Below, one piece after another: positions 18,689 to 27,393 of a DNA stretch of 64,000 bases. This stretch comes from Streptacidiphilus sp. 4-A2 (GTDB taxonomy: Bacteria > Actinomycetota > Actinomycetes > Streptomycetales > Streptomycetaceae). The notes below the pieces were generated by a model. The model did no database searches. It had not been told where the DNA came from and saw nothing but the letters and a program-made list of their open reading frames with translations. Numbering within the stretch: the first letter of the stretch is position 1; each line of letters opens with the position of its first letter. The stretch spans positions 7,737,845 to 7,801,844 of the forward strand of contig JAAFYY010000001.1 of the NCBI GenBank assembly GCA_014284505.1, written 5' to 3'. The position numbers and the translations under genes are program-made.

Positions 18689-20287
18689 ATGTCCACCAGC
18701 CCCCTGCTGATCCTCGTCGCGGGCAGCGCCGCCGTGGCCGGGCTCGCCCGGCGGGCCGGGCTCTCCGCGCCGCTGCTGCTGGTCGCCGCCGGCCTGGCGG
18801 CCGGATACCTGCCCGGCATCCCGAACTACGCGCTGGATCCGGAGCTGGTGCTGCCGCTGGTGCTGCCGCCGCTGCTCTACACCTCCGCCCTGGACAGCTC
18901 CTACCGAGGACTTCGGGCCAATCTGCGCTCGGTCGCGCTGCTCTCCGTCGGTTACGTACTGTTCAGCACCGTCGCCGTGGGCCTGATCGCGCACGCGGTG
19001 ATCCCCGGGCTGCCGATCGCCGCCGCCTTCGTGCTGGGCGCGGTCGTCGCCCCGCCGGACGCGGTCGCCGCCACCGCCATCGCCCGCCGGGTCGGACTGC
19101 CGTCCAAGCTGGTCACCATCCTCCAGGGGGAGAGCCTGGCCAACGACGCCACCGCGATCACCGCCTACCGGGTCGCTCTCGCCGCCGCTGTCGGCGAGGG
19201 CTTCTCCTGGGGCTCCGCGCTCGGCGAGTTCGCGCTGGCCGCGCTCGGCGGCGTCGCGGTCGGGCTGGCGCTGATGGTCCCGATGCAGTGGGCCCGGCGC
19301 CGGATCCGGGATCCGCTGCTGCTCAACACCTACTCGCTGCTGGTGCCGTTCGCCGCCTACGCCGCGGCCGAGGCGTTCGAGGCGTCCGGGGTGATCGCCG
19401 TGGTCGTGGTCGGCCTCTACCTGGGCCACCACGCGCACATGGTGGACTTCGCGTTGCGGCTCCAGGAGGACGCGGTCTGGCGGATGGTCGCCTTTGTGCT
19501 GGAGTCCGCCGTGTTCGCCCTGATCGGGCTGCAACTCCCGGTGGTGCTAAGGGCGTTGGGCGACTACTCGACCGCCGGGCTGGTCGGCTGGTCGGCCCTG
19601 GTGCTGGGGGCGGTGATCGTGGTGCGGTTCGCCTGGTGCTGGCCGGCCACCTACCTGCCGCCGCTGCTGAGCGCCCGGATCAGGGCCCGCGAGGGCTGGC
19701 CGCCCTGGACCAGGCCGCTGGTGGTCGCCTGGGCCGGAATGCGTGGCGTGGTGTCGCTCGCGGTCGCCTTCTCCCTGCCGCACGCCGTGCACGGCGGGGG
19801 CGGCTTCCCGGACCGCGACCTGATCCTGCTGCTGACCTTTGTCGTGGTCATCGGCACCCTGCTGATCCAGGGGCTGACCCTGCCCGCCCTGGTCCGGGTC
19901 CTGCCGCTGCCCCCGGCCGACCCGCAGCGGGAGGTGCTGGTCGAGGCCCAGGCCCAGCACCAGGCGTCCGCAGCCGCGCTGGTCCGACTGGACGAACTGC
20001 TCACCGACCCGCGCAACCAGCTGCCCGAGCCGCTGGAACAACGGCTGCGACGCGTGCTCGACCGGCGTCAGAACGCCGTCTGGGAACGCCTGGGCGCGGC
20101 CGTGGACGAGAGCGCCGGAGAGTCCGCGGACGCCGTCTACCGCCGCCTCGGCAAAGAGACCATCGCCGCCGAACGCGATGTCTTCGTCCTGCTGCGCAAC
20201 GCCGACCGCATCGACGACGACCTGCTGCGGGCGCTGGTGCGCCGACTGGACTTCGAGGAGGCCCTGGTCGACTACGACGAGGAATGA
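18689..20287 (+). CDS. CPA1-family Na+/H+ antiporter
   Basis: An intact 532-residue transporter with about twelve hydrophobic segments. The ion-binding region shows VVAPPDAVAATAIARR and GESLANDATAITAYRVA, characteristic of CPA1 (NhaP/NHE) exchangers, and AGMRGVVSLAVAFSLP near the C-terminal end of the membrane part. A ~110-residue cytoplasmic tail rich in Arg, Glu and Gln follows (about residues 415-532). Start ATG 18689 was chosen as the first Met before the first helix; an in-frame start 20 codons upstream would add a hydrophilic stretch. Role: sodium or pH homeostasis. Confidence 0.88.
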   Translation: MSTSPLLILVAGSAAVAGLARRAGLSAPLLLVAAGLAAGYLPGIPNYALDPELVLPLVLPPLLYTSALDSSYRGLRANLRSVALLSVGYVLFSTVAVGLIAHAVIPGLPIAAAFVLGAVVAPPDAVAATAIARRVGLPSKLVTILQGESLANDATAITAYRVALAAAVGEGFSWGSALGEFALAALGGVAVGLALMVPMQWARRRIRDPLLLNTYSLLVPFAAYAAAEAFEASGVIAVVVVGLYLGHHAHMVDFALRLQEDAVWRMVAFVLESAVFALIGLQLPVVLRALGDYSTAGLVGWSALVLGAVIVVRFAWCWPATYLPPLLSARIRAREGWPPWTRPLVVAWAGMRGVVSLAVAFSLPHAVHGGGGFPDRDLILLLTFVVVIGTLLIQGLTLPALVRVLPLPPADPQREVLVEAQAQHQASAAALVRLDELLTDPRNQLPEPLEQRLRRVLDRRQNAVWERLGAAVDESAGESADAVYRRLGKETIAAERDVFVLLRNADRIDDDLLRALVRRLDFEEALVDYDEE

Positions 20288-20343
20288 GCCTTGTTCGCAG
20301 GGGAGTTGGCGGCCGCAACAGACACACCAGGCCGCAACGGACA

Positions 20344-20381
20344 CACCCGGCCGCGCTGCCGAAACGGCCGCGGACCGGGTG
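20344..20381. terminator. Terminator between antiporter and sodN
   Basis: CACCCGGCCGCG (20344-20355) pairs with CGCGGACCGGGTG (20369-20381), leaving one bulged A. The two flanking genes converge. Confidence 0.6.
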
Positions 20382-20401
20382 CGGAGTGGAACGGGTGGAG
20401 C

Positions 20402-20797
20402 TCAGGCCTTCTTGGTCTCCCAGAAGATCCGGTCGATCTCGGCGATGAGGTCCAGCGCCTTCTGGCCGGTCGCCGGGTCGGTGGAGGCCTTGGCGGCGCT
20501 GAGGGCCTTCAGCGCGTCGTTGACCAGCTGGTGGAGCTGGGGGTAGGTCTCGAAGTGCGGGGCCTTGAAGTAGTCCGACCACAGCACCGAGACATGGTGC
20601 TTGGCCAGCTCGGCACGCTCCTCCTTGATGACGGTGGCGCGGGCACGGAAGTGCGGGTCGTCGTTGGCCTGGTACTTCTCCTGCGTGGCCTTCACCGACT
20701 CCGCCTCGATGCGGGCCTGGGCCGGGTCGTAGACGCCGCACGGCAGGTCGCAGTGGGCATGGACAGTGACCCGCGGTGCAAAGAGCCGAGAGAACAT
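20402..20797 (-). CDS. sodN: Nickel superoxide dismutase precursor
   Basis: 131 residues with the diagnostic Ni-hook HCDLPCGVYDPAQARIEAES; in the mature enzyme His1, Cys2 and Cys6 ligate nickel. Here they are residues 15, 16 and 20, so a 14-residue propeptide (MFSRLFAPRVTVHA) must be removed, as established for Streptomyces NiSOD. The remaining four-helix part is complete. The processing protease gene sodX is divergently encoded ~145 bp away. The enzyme dismutates superoxide in the cytoplasm and is made when nickel is sufficient. Confidence 0.95.
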   Translation of the reverse strand: MFSRLFAPRVTVHAHCDLPCGVYDPAQARIEAESVKATQEKYQANDDPHFRARATVIKEERAELAKHHVSVLWSDYFKAPHFETYPQLHQLVNDALKALSAAKASTDPATGQKALDLIAEIDRIFWETKKA

Positions 20798-20942
20798 GAG
20801 AGTCCCTTTCCTGTGATCCGTCTTCCCGGGACGAGATTACCCCCGTTCCGGGCCGGTATCCCGTCGGCCCCGGTGGTCCTAGGGCAAAAGCCGTAGTGGC
20901 CATCGACTTCCGCGTCCGGTCGGCGAAGATGGAAGCGTCGGT

Positions 20943-21428
20943 GTGACGGTGGCGGCAGGCGAGGATGAACGGAATGGCAGAGCAGACGAACGACCTCGCT
21001 CCTGGGGCGCTGCCGCAGGAGCCCCCGGAGGGCGGGCGGTGCCAGGGGTGTACGGGCTGCTGGACGTTGACGGCCCGTCCATGGTGCCCACGCTCAGCCA
21101 CGGGGACCGGCTGGTCTGCCGCTACGGCGGCTCGGTGCGGCCCGGCTCGATCGTGGTGGCCCGGCATCCGCTGCGGCAGGAGCTGCTGCTGGTCAAGCGC
21201 GCGGTCGAACGCCGGCCCGGCGGCTGGTGGCTGCTGTCGGACAACAGCCTGGTGGAGGGGGACAGCCGGGACTTCGGGACGGTCCCGGACGAGCTGGTGC
21301 TGGGGCGGGTGCTGTGCCGGCTGAGCCCGCGGCCGGCCTGGCTGGCCCCGGCCGGCTGGTGGGCCCCGCTGATCGGCAGGGTGCCCTACTCGCTCGGCCG
21401 CAGGCTGGGGGCGCTCCCGCCGCGCTGA
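20943..21428 (+). CDS. sodX: NiSOD maturation protease (S26 signal-peptidase-like)
   Basis: 161 residues as read from GTG 20943. The Ser-Lys dyad of family S26 is visible: Ser46 in VDGPSMVPTL and Lys85 in ELLLVKRAVERR, followed by LSDNSLVEGDSRDFG. It should cleave the SodN propeptide. A second frame with ATG at 20965 and 20974 (MNGMAEQTNDLAPG) runs over the same N-terminus and would join if one base were missing near 21040, so the N-terminus is uncertain. The gene is divergent from sodN. Confidence 0.88.
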   Translation: MTVAAGEDERNGRADERPRSWGAAAGAPGGRAVPGVYGLLDVDGPSMVPTLSHGDRLVCRYGGSVRPGSIVVARHPLRQELLLVKRAVERRPGGWWLLSDNSLVEGDSRDFGTVPDELVLGRVLCRLSPRPAWLAPAGWWAPLIGRVPYSLGRRLGALPPR

Positions 21429-21447
21429 GCCCCCGCCGGCGGCTCAC

Positions 21448-21485
21448 CTGCTTGCCCGGCCTGCTTGCCCGGCCTGCTGTTCGGC
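21448..21485. repeat. 13-bp tandem repeat between sodX and the CGNR gene
   Basis: CTGCTTGCCCGGC occurs at 21448-21460 and 21461-21473, followed by a degenerate third copy. It lies between the convergent stops; no function is evident. Confidence 0.6.
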
Positions 21486-22058
21486 TTACTGCTCGGCCGC
21501 CGCCTCGCGCTTGCGGGCCCGGTAGGCGGCGACATTGGCCCGGGTCGCGCAGCGGTCCGAGCAGTAGCGGCGGGACCGGTTGGTGGAGGTGTCCAGATAG
21601 GCGTTGCGGCAGGGCGCGGCCTGGCAGATGCCGAGCCGGTCGACGCCGTGCTCGGTGAGGTGGAAGGCCAGACCCATGCCCGCCAGCGCCGCGTACAGCG
21701 TGGTCGCGGTACCGGCGTTCTCGGCGAGGTGCAGATGCCAGTCCGGGCGGCCGGTGTCGTCCAGCCGCTCGTGCCCGGAGACGATGGGGCTGATCGGGTA
21801 CTCGGTGAGCAGCTCGTTCAGCAGGTTCACCGCGCGGAACTCGTCGCCCTCGGCGGCCGACTCGAAGACGGCGCGCAGCCGCACCCGTACCGACCGCAGC
21901 CGCGGCAGGTCGGACTCGTCGGCGAGCCGCTGCCCGCGGCTGCGCTGGCTGAACAGTGCCCGGACCGCCTCGACCGTGGTCAGCCCGTCCCGGTGCCGGT
22001 CCGGTTCCTCGGTGTTCACCAGCCGAACGGCCATGTCCGCGTAGGACGCGAGTTCCAC
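21486..22058 (-). CDS. CGNR zinc-finger protein with ABATE domain
   Basis: An intact 190-residue protein. The N-terminal part is the ABATE (stress-induced) domain, and the C-terminus carries the CGNR-type zinc finger: C-x4-C at GICQAAPC, then RSRRYCSDRCATRANVAAYRARK. Such proteins are putative DNA-binding regulators common in actinobacteria. The GTG start follows GAGGAT. A perfect ATGACGTCAT palindrome lies ~64 bp upstream. Confidence 0.85.
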   Translation of the reverse strand: MELASYADMAVRLVNTEEPDRHRDGLTTVEAVRALFSQRSRGQRLADESDLPRLRSVRVRLRAVFESAAEGDEFRAVNLLNELLTEYPISPIVSGHERLDDTGRPDWHLHLAENAGTATTLYAALAGMGLAFHLTEHGVDRLGICQAAPCRNAYLDTSTNRSRRYCSDRCATRANVAAYRARKREAAAEQ

Positions 22059-22121
22059 GGTCTGATCCTCGATGCAGTGCCGGAGGGTGCGGACGGTCGC
22101 CGCCTGCCCTGGAACAAGGCT

Positions 22122-22131
22122 ATGACGTCAT
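22122..22131 (-). promoter_or_regulatory. ATGACGTCAT palindrome upstream of the CGNR gene
   Basis: A perfect 10-bp palindrome whose left end continues, in the leftward direction, into CATAGCCT, a possible -10. It could be an operator for the CGNR gene. The basis is position and symmetry only. Confidence 0.35.
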
Positions 22132-22415
22132 GGTGCCGTTCCGGCGCGGCCGCCGGGGCGAGGCCGGCAGGTCGGGTCCCGGTCCCCACTGTGGAGGGAC
22201 CGGGACCGGGAACCGGGACAGTGTCTCAGAGCCCCTTTCCCGGTCTCGGGGGAGGGCGGGGATAGCGCCCGGAAGCGCTCGCATAGCCTGTGAGCAGCCA
22301 TGAGACGCATCGCACAGCACCCGCAAATCAGGAAATGTCTCCTTACGGGCTCCCGCTCGGGGTGCGATCTGTGCCAAAATCCGGTAACGGGCGACCCCCG
22401 TCGCATGAGCAGGCC

Positions 22416-22437
22416 CCCGGATCGGGACCGATCCGGG
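22416..22437. repeat. Palindrome with 10-bp arms
   Basis: CCCGGATCGG (22416-22425) and CCGATCCGGG (22428-22437) are exact inverse copies separated by 2 bp. It could be a terminator-like hairpin or a dimeric operator about 320 bp before the malic-enzyme start. Confidence 0.6.
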
Positions 22438-22760
22438 TCGCGCCAAGGACCGGAAGCCGTCACACGGGCTCCGGAGCCGAGGTGCTGTCCCGCCTGCTCG
22501 CCGTACCGTCGTATGCCCTCAGCCAACCCCTTATCCCTCGTATGAGTGCATCTCTTCGCCGCCTGTGCGGGCGGATCGAACGAGTACGCCGCGAGTGAAG
22601 GCTTCATTACGCGGACGAAAAGACAAAGGTGTGGCGGCGGCGCGCCGACTAGTGTCGGGGTCGGCACCGACCGGAACACAGCTCAACCAACCCTCATTTG
22701 CGAGGTCAGGGCCGCCCCGGGCGGCTGCTGGCCTCCATGGACGACGACGAAGAGGTCATC

Positions 22761-23957
22761 GTGGCAGCCGAGATCACCAGCCCTCGTACCCTGGACGCAC
22801 AGGACCCGATCGATCCAGCCTTCGCGCTGCACCGCGGCGGAAAAATGGAGATCAGCGCGACCGTTCCGGTGCGCGACGCGGACGACCTCTCCCTGGCGTA
22901 CACCCCCGGGGTGGCCCGGGTGTGCACTGCCATCGCCGAGCAGCCCGAGCTGGTCCACGACTACACCTGGACCTCCAATGTGGTGGCCGTGGTCACCGAC
23001 GGCACCGCCGTGCTGGGCCTGGGCGACATCGGCCCGCAGGCCTCGCTGCCGGTGATGGAGGGCAAGGCGATCCTCTTCAAGCAGTTCGGCGGCGTCGACG
23101 CGATCCCGATCGCGCTGGACACCACCGACGTCGAGGAGATCATCGAGACCGTGGTGCGGCTCGCTCCCTCCTTCGGCGGGGTCAACCTGGAGGACATCTC
23201 CGCGCCGCGCTGCTTCGAGATCGAGCGCAGGCTCCAGGAAGCCCTGGACATCCCGATCTTCCACGACGACCAGCACGGCACCGCGGTGGTCACCCTGGCC
23301 GCGCTGCGCAATGCCGCCCGGCTGACCGGCCGCGGCCTGGCCGACCTGCGGGCAGTGATCTCCGGCGCGGGCGCGGCCGGGATCGCCATCGCCAAGATCC
23401 TGGTCGGCGCGGGCATCGGTGACGTGGTCCTGTGCGACCGCAAGGGCGCCGTGCACGTCGGCCGGACCGACCTGACCGACGTCAAGCGGGAGATCGCCGA
23501 GCTCACCAACCGCGGCGGGCTCTCCGGCTCGCTGGCGGACGTGCTCGCCGGCGCGGACGTCTTCATCGGGGTCTCCGGCGGCACCGTCCCGGAGGAGGCG
23601 GTTGCCAGCATGGCCGCTGACTGCTTCATCTTCGCGATGGCCAACCCCAACCCCGAGGTCCACCCCGACATCGCGCACAAGTACGCGGCGGTGGTGGCCA
23701 CCGGCCGCAGCGACTTCCCCAACCAGATCAACAACGTGCTGGCGTTCCCCGGCATCTTCGCGGGCGCACTCCAGGTCCGGGCGAGCCGGATCACCGAGGG
23801 CATGAAGATCGCCGCCGCGGACGCCCTGGCCGGGCTGGTCGGCGACGACCTGTCGGCGGCGCTGGTCATCCCGAGCCCGTTCGACCCCCGGGTTGCCGAG
23901 GCGGTCACCAAGGCCGTCGCCGCGGCCGCCCGTGCGGAGGGCGTCGCCCGGCGCTAG
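22761..23957 (+). CDS. NAD(P)-dependent malic enzyme
   Basis: An intact 398-residue enzyme converting malate to pyruvate and CO2. Visible motifs are LAYTPGVARVCTAI (catalytic Tyr region), DGTAVLGLGDIGPQASLPVM, EGKAILFKQFGGVDA, FHDDQHGTAVVTLAAL, the dinucleotide loop GAGAAGIAIAKIL and SDFPNQINNVLAFPGIFAG. The GTG start at 22761 is preferred because GAAGAGG lies 5 nt upstream, whereas the ATG at 22737 has no ribosome site. The short (~400 aa) form is the single-domain bacterial type. The stop codon lies in a 13-bp tandem duplication. Confidence 0.92.
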   Translation: MAAEITSPRTLDAQDPIDPAFALHRGGKMEISATVPVRDADDLSLAYTPGVARVCTAIAEQPELVHDYTWTSNVVAVVTDGTAVLGLGDIGPQASLPVMEGKAILFKQFGGVDAIPIALDTTDVEEIIETVVRLAPSFGGVNLEDISAPRCFEIERRLQEALDIPIFHDDQHGTAVVTLAALRNAARLTGRGLADLRAVISGAGAAGIAIAKILVGAGIGDVVLCDRKGAVHVGRTDLTDVKREIAELTNRGGLSGSLADVLAGADVFIGVSGGTVPEEAVASMAADCFIFAMANPNPEVHPDIAHKYAAVVATGRSDFPNQINNVLAFPGIFAGALQVRASRITEGMKIAAADALAGLVGDDLSAALVIPSPFDPRVAEAVTKAVAAAARAEGVARR

Positions 23958-23977
23958 GGTCCACCGCTAGGGTCCAC
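23952..23977. repeat. Exact 13-bp tandem duplication spanning the malic-enzyme stop
   Basis: CGCTAGGGTCCAC occurs at 23952-23964 and again at 23965-23977; the TAG stop is in the first copy. Confidence 0.8.
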
Positions 23978-24004
23978 TCAGCACCGACGCTCCGCGCGGC
24001 GGTG

Positions 24005-24054
24005 GCGCGGGCCGGGGCCCGGGGGCGTGCCTGCCTCCGGACCCCGGCCCGCGC
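24005..24054 (+). terminator. Terminator of malic enzyme
   Basis: GCGCGGGCCGGGG (24005-24017) and CCCCGGCCCGCGC (24042-24054) are exact complements forming a 13-bp stem with a 24-nt loop. Confidence 0.7.
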
Positions 24055-24165
24055 GCTTGTGCCCGCCCGCTGGTACCGCGCCGGTACCGGCCCTGTCCCG
24101 TCGGCGGCGGACAGTCGGGCGCATGTCACATCGCGCCGTGGTTCCACCGGACGGTGCCGCCGCCC

Positions 24166-24171
24166 TAGGGT
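24166..24171 (+). promoter_or_regulatory. -10 hexamer of a leaderless transcript
   Basis: TAGGGT lies exactly 6 nt before the ATG at 24178, and no ribosome site intervenes. Confidence 0.5.
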
Positions 24172-24177
24172 CGGACC

Positions 24178-25136
24178 ATGTTTGCTGCCTACGCTGCCCG
24201 GATCAACGCCGACGACCCGCTGAGCGGGCTTGAGCTGGGCGAGCGCCCGGAGCCGGAGGCGCGCCCCGGCTGGAGCGTCGTCACGGTCAAGGCCGCCAGC
24301 CTCAACCACCACGACCTGTGGTCCCTGCGCGGGGTCGGCCTGCCGGCCGGGAAGCTGCCGATGATCCTCGGCTGCGACGCGGCCGGGATCGACCAGGACG
24401 GCAACGAGGTCGTCCTGCACTCGGTCATCGGCCAGACCGGCCACGGGGTCGGCCCGGACGAGCCCCGCTCCATCCTGACCGAGTGTTACCAGGGCACCTT
24501 TGCCGAGCGGGTCGCCGTGCCGACCTGGAATCTGCTGCCCAAGCCCGCCGGGCTCTCCTTCGAGCAGGCCGCGTGCCTGCCCACGGCCTGGCTCACGGCC
24601 TACCGGATGCTGTTCACCAACGCGGGCACCAAGCCCGGCGACACCGTGCTGGTCCAGGGCGCGGGCGGCGGGGTGGCCACCGCGCTGATCGTCCTCGGCA
24701 AGGCCGCGGGCTGCGCATGTGGGCGACCAGCCGCGACGAGGCCAAGCGGGCCCGGGCACTGGAGCTGGGCGCGGACGCGGCCTTCGCCGCCGGCGAGCGG
24801 CTGCCGGAGCGGGTGGACGCGGTGATGGAGACCGTCGGCGCGGCGACCTGGTCGCACTCCGTCAAGTCGCTGCGCCCGGGCGGCACCATCGTCATCTCCG
24901 GTGCCACCAGCGGCCCCAACCCGCCCGCCGAGCTGACCCGGATCTTCTTCCTGGAGCTCCGCGTGGTCGGCTCCACCATGGGCAGCAAGGAGGAGCTGGC
25001 CGGGCTGCTCTCGCTGTGCGCCACCACCGGCGTCCGCCCGGTGATCGACAGCGTGCTGCCGCTGACCGAGGCCCGGGAGGGCTTCGCCCGGATGGCCAAG
25101 GGCGACCTGTTCGGCAAGGTCGTACTGACGCCCTGA
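24178..25136 (+). CDS. Zinc-type alcohol dehydrogenase/quinone oxidoreductase-like (one frameshift)
   Basis: About 319 residues of the medium-chain dehydrogenase/reductase family. The N-terminal GroES-like domain has SLNHHDLWSLRGVG and GCDAAGIDQDGNEV; the Rossmann domain has GDTVLVQGAGGGVATALIVLGKAAG. The usual structural-zinc cysteines are not seen, which favours the quinone-oxidoreductase-like subgroup. A base is missing near 24715; after it the sequence continues WATSRDEAKRARALELGADAAF and ends GKVVLTP. The stop codon is embedded in an 8-bp tandem repeat. Confidence 0.85.
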
Positions 25137-25160
25137 CGCCCTGACGCCCTGACGCCCTGA
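25125..25160. repeat. 8-bp tandem repeat over a stop codon
   Basis: CTGACGCC is repeated four times (25125-25156) plus a partial unit. Because each unit contains TGA and the period is not a multiple of three, stops occur in all three forward frames. Confidence 0.85.
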
Positions 25161-25187
25161 CCCTGCCCGGCCGGGTCCGGACAGACC

Positions 25188-25220
25188 GCTGCCACCGTCC
25201 GCCGGGCGGACGGTGGCAGC
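25188..25220. terminator. Bidirectional terminator between convergent genes
   Basis: GCTGCCACCGTCCGC (25188-25202) and GCGGACGGTGGCAGC (25206-25220) form a perfect 15-bp stem with a 3-nt loop between the oxidoreductase and padR genes. Confidence 0.85.
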
Positions 25221-25241
25221 CGGGGCGCCGGGCGGGGCCGG

Positions 25242-26282
25242 CTAGCCGCGCAGGCGGCGGGCGGCCTCGGCCAGCACCGTGCGGGCGCGGGCCAGATCCC
25301 CGCCGGTGAAGCCGCCGTCCCTGGCCTCGTCCCTGGCCTCGTCCCGGAACCGGTCCAGCAGCCCGGACAGCTCGCGCAGCGGCTCGCCGGACGGGTCGGT
25401 CCTGGTCCACGGCGGCAGGTCGGCCGGGGTCTGCGGACCGGCCTGGGTGTCGCTGTCGCCGTCCTTGTCCAGGTCCACCCGCTCCACGGTGACCTTCCCG
25501 GCGGCGGGGGCCGTGGGGTCGGCGGGGCCGGCGGGGCCGCTCCAGCGGGCCGGGTCGGCCAGGCCGCTGAGCGTACGGGTGAGCTCGGCCAGCCCCTCGG
25601 CCAGCCCGGTCGGCCAGTCGCCGACCTTGGCGTGGGCCTTCATCTGCTCGCCCACCCGGTGCGCCTCGGCCATCACCTGGTCACGGACCGCCTTGGTCTG
25701 CTCGCGCGCGGCGCGGGCCTCCTCGCGGGCACTCCGTACCTGCTCCTTGGCCTGCCGGCTCTGTTCCTTGGCCTGTTCCCTGGCCTGCTTCCAGTCCTCC
25801 TTGACGCGCTTCCACTCCTCCTTGTCCACGCCGGCCCAGGCCGGGTCGGCCCCCCAGCCCTTGTCCGCGCCCTTGTCCGCGCCCTTGGTCTGCCGGCGGG
25901 ACTCCTTGGCCGCGCGCCGCATCTCCTCGCGCAGGTCCTGCGCGGAGTCGCGGACGTCCTCGCGGATCTGGTCGGCGAGCTGGGCCACGGAGTTGCGGAT
26001 CTCGGCCTCCAGGGCGTCGATCTCCGTTGCGCGGTCGGCGAGTTCGGCTCGTCCGGCGTCGGTGATCCGGTAGACCTTGCGGCCGCCTTCGACCGAGTGC
26101 GCGACCAGGCCCTCCTGCTCCAGCTTGGCCAGCCGCGGGTAGACCGTCCCGGCGGAGGGGGCGTACAGGCCGTTGAAGCGCTCCTCCAGCAGCCTGATCA
26201 CCTCGTAGCCGTGGCGCGGGGCCTCGTCCAGCAGCTTCAGCAGGTACAGCCGCAGCCGGCCGTGGGCGAATACGGGGCTCAT
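25242..26282 (-). CDS. PadR-family transcriptional regulator with long coiled-coil tail
   Basis: 346 residues. The winged-helix domain is at the N-terminus (LRLYLLKLLDEAPRHGYEVI, NGLYAPSAGTVYPRLAKLEQEG, GGRKVYRITDAG). It is followed by an unusually long, highly charged tail (about residues 90-260) rich in Glu, Lys, Arg and Gln (e.g. EEWKRVKEDWKQAREQAKEQ), predicted to be coiled coil; ordinary PadR proteins are 110-180 residues. The ATG at 26282 follows GGAGG at 7 nt and overlaps the stop of the DUF4097 gene (ATGA). Probably an autorepressor acting at the twin operator 27280-27319. Confidence 0.88.
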   Translation of the reverse strand: MSPVFAHGRLRLYLLKLLDEAPRHGYEVIRLLEERFNGLYAPSAGTVYPRLAKLEQEGLVAHSVEGGRKVYRITDAGRAELADRATEIDALEAEIRNSVAQLADQIREDVRDSAQDLREEMRRAAKESRRQTKGADKGADKGWGADPAWAGVDKEEWKRVKEDWKQAREQAKEQSRQAKEQVRSAREEARAAREQTKAVRDQVMAEAHRVGEQMKAHAKVGDWPTGLAEGLAELTRTLSGLADPARWSGPAGPADPTAPAAGKVTVERVDLDKDGDSDTQAGPQTPADLPPWTRTDPSGEPLRELSGLLDRFRDEARDEARDGGFTGGDLARARTVLAEAARRLRG

Positions 26283-27238
26283 GCCTGGTCCTCCGAGTCG
26301 CTGCGGGCGGCGTCGCCCTTGTCGAAGCCGGTCGTGCCGGTGCCGGTCGCGCCGGTGCCGGTCGTGTCGGGGCGCTCTTGTCGAAGTCCAGCGCGCGCGG
26401 CTGGTCGGCGGGGTGTCGTCCTCGTCGGCCGGGCGGCGCAGCAGGGCGACCGAGCCGGAGACGGTGGTGATCTTCAAGGTGCCGGTGCCCTTGCCCAGGG
26501 TGCCGGTGATCTGCTTGGCCCCCAGCCGCCGGCGACCCGCAACTCGTCGAAGGCGCTGGAGACGTCCCCGCTGGTGGTGTTCGCCCGGACCTGCGCGTCG
26601 GCGGGGGCGGGCAGCCGTACCGCGACCTCGCCGGAGACATTGGTCAGGCTGACGTCGGTGGCGCAGTCGTGCGCCAGGTCCAGGGTCATCGAGCCGCTGA
26701 CCGAGTTGGCCTTGAGCTTGGCGCTGGTGCCCTCGAACACGGTCAGTTCACCGGAGACGGTGTTGACCTTGAGGTCGCCGGAGACCGAGTGCGCCTGGAC
26801 GTTGCCGGAGGCGGTGTTGGCCTCGACCGGCCCGGCCAGCCGGACCAGGGTGATCGCGCCGTTGGCGCTGTGCACGGTGACCGGGCCGGTCACCCCGGAG
26901 ATGACCGTCTCCGAGGAGGCCGAGCCCAGCTCCACCCTGGTGCCGGGGGCCACCGCCAGCGAGACCACCACCCGCCGCTTGGTGCGCCAGCGGTTGATCG
27001 CGTCGGACAGGTGCTTCCACTGGAAGTCCTTCCAGACCAGGTCCTCGTAGGTGACCGTGAGCTCACCGCCCTTCAGGTCGACCAGCAGCGGCGGCCCTTC
27101 GAGCTCGCTGACCTCCAGCCGGGTCGGGCCGTCGGTGGCGACGACATTGACCTCGCCGGTCATGGTGCGGATCTTGAGCCGGTCCACCGGCTGGTCGATG
27201 GTGAGCGTGCGCGGCGCGTCGATGGTCCAGTCGGACAT
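26279..27238 (-). CDS. DUF4097 (adhesin-like beta-solenoid) protein (two or three frameshifts)
   Basis: About 319 residues with the DUF4097 pattern of short beta repeats (IRTMTGEVNVVATDG; HSVSGDLKVNTVSGELTVFEG; KANSVSGSMTLDL; NVSGEVAVRL), each around a V/T-SG turn. Breaks near 26520, 26395 and 26375 must be repaired to read on through VSGSVALLRR and LDFDKSAP to ...DKGDAARSDSEDQA and the TGA that overlaps padR. Coupling to a PadR regulator is a common pair in actinobacteria. The molecular function is unknown. Confidence 0.8.
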
Positions 27239-27279
27239 ACCGGTCCCCGAAGGTAGGCGAACCCAAAGGTGGGCGAACG

Positions 27280-27319
27280 CGCGATGTATCGCGTTCTCTG
27301 GTATTCACGATATATCGCG
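27280..27319. promoter_or_regulatory. Twin palindromic operator, probably PadR-binding
   Basis: Two near-identical 14-mers, CGCGATGTATCGCG (27280-27293) and CACGATATATCGCG (27306-27319), share C(A/G)CGAT(A/G)TATCGCG and start 26 bp apart. They sit 40-80 bp upstream of the DUF4097-padR operon. AT-containing palindromes of this kind upstream of padR operons are typical autoregulatory sites; assignment to this PadR is inference. Confidence 0.65.
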
Positions 27320-27393
27320 TCAGCGGGAAGTCAAGTAGTTACGTGTCCTGCTGCCCGCCGGTCGTCCGCTTCGTCCCGGTCGTCCGCTCGGGC

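Larger units (their letters stand above)
22059..22760. other. 700-bp non-coding region upstream of malic enzyme
   Basis: No gene is supported here. Open frames on both strands lack ribosome sites and family features. It contains the ATGACGTCAT palindrome near its left end, GGGACC-rich repeats around 22196-22220, and a 10-bp-arm palindrome at 22416-22437. The last ~100 bp are relatively AT-rich and probably hold the malic-enzyme promoter. Confidence 0.5.

Noticed and set aside
22290..22598. Possible small genes in the malic-enzyme upstream region, both strands
   Set aside because: No ribosome site, no recognisable family and no helix or motif pattern; the composition is that of spurious frames.
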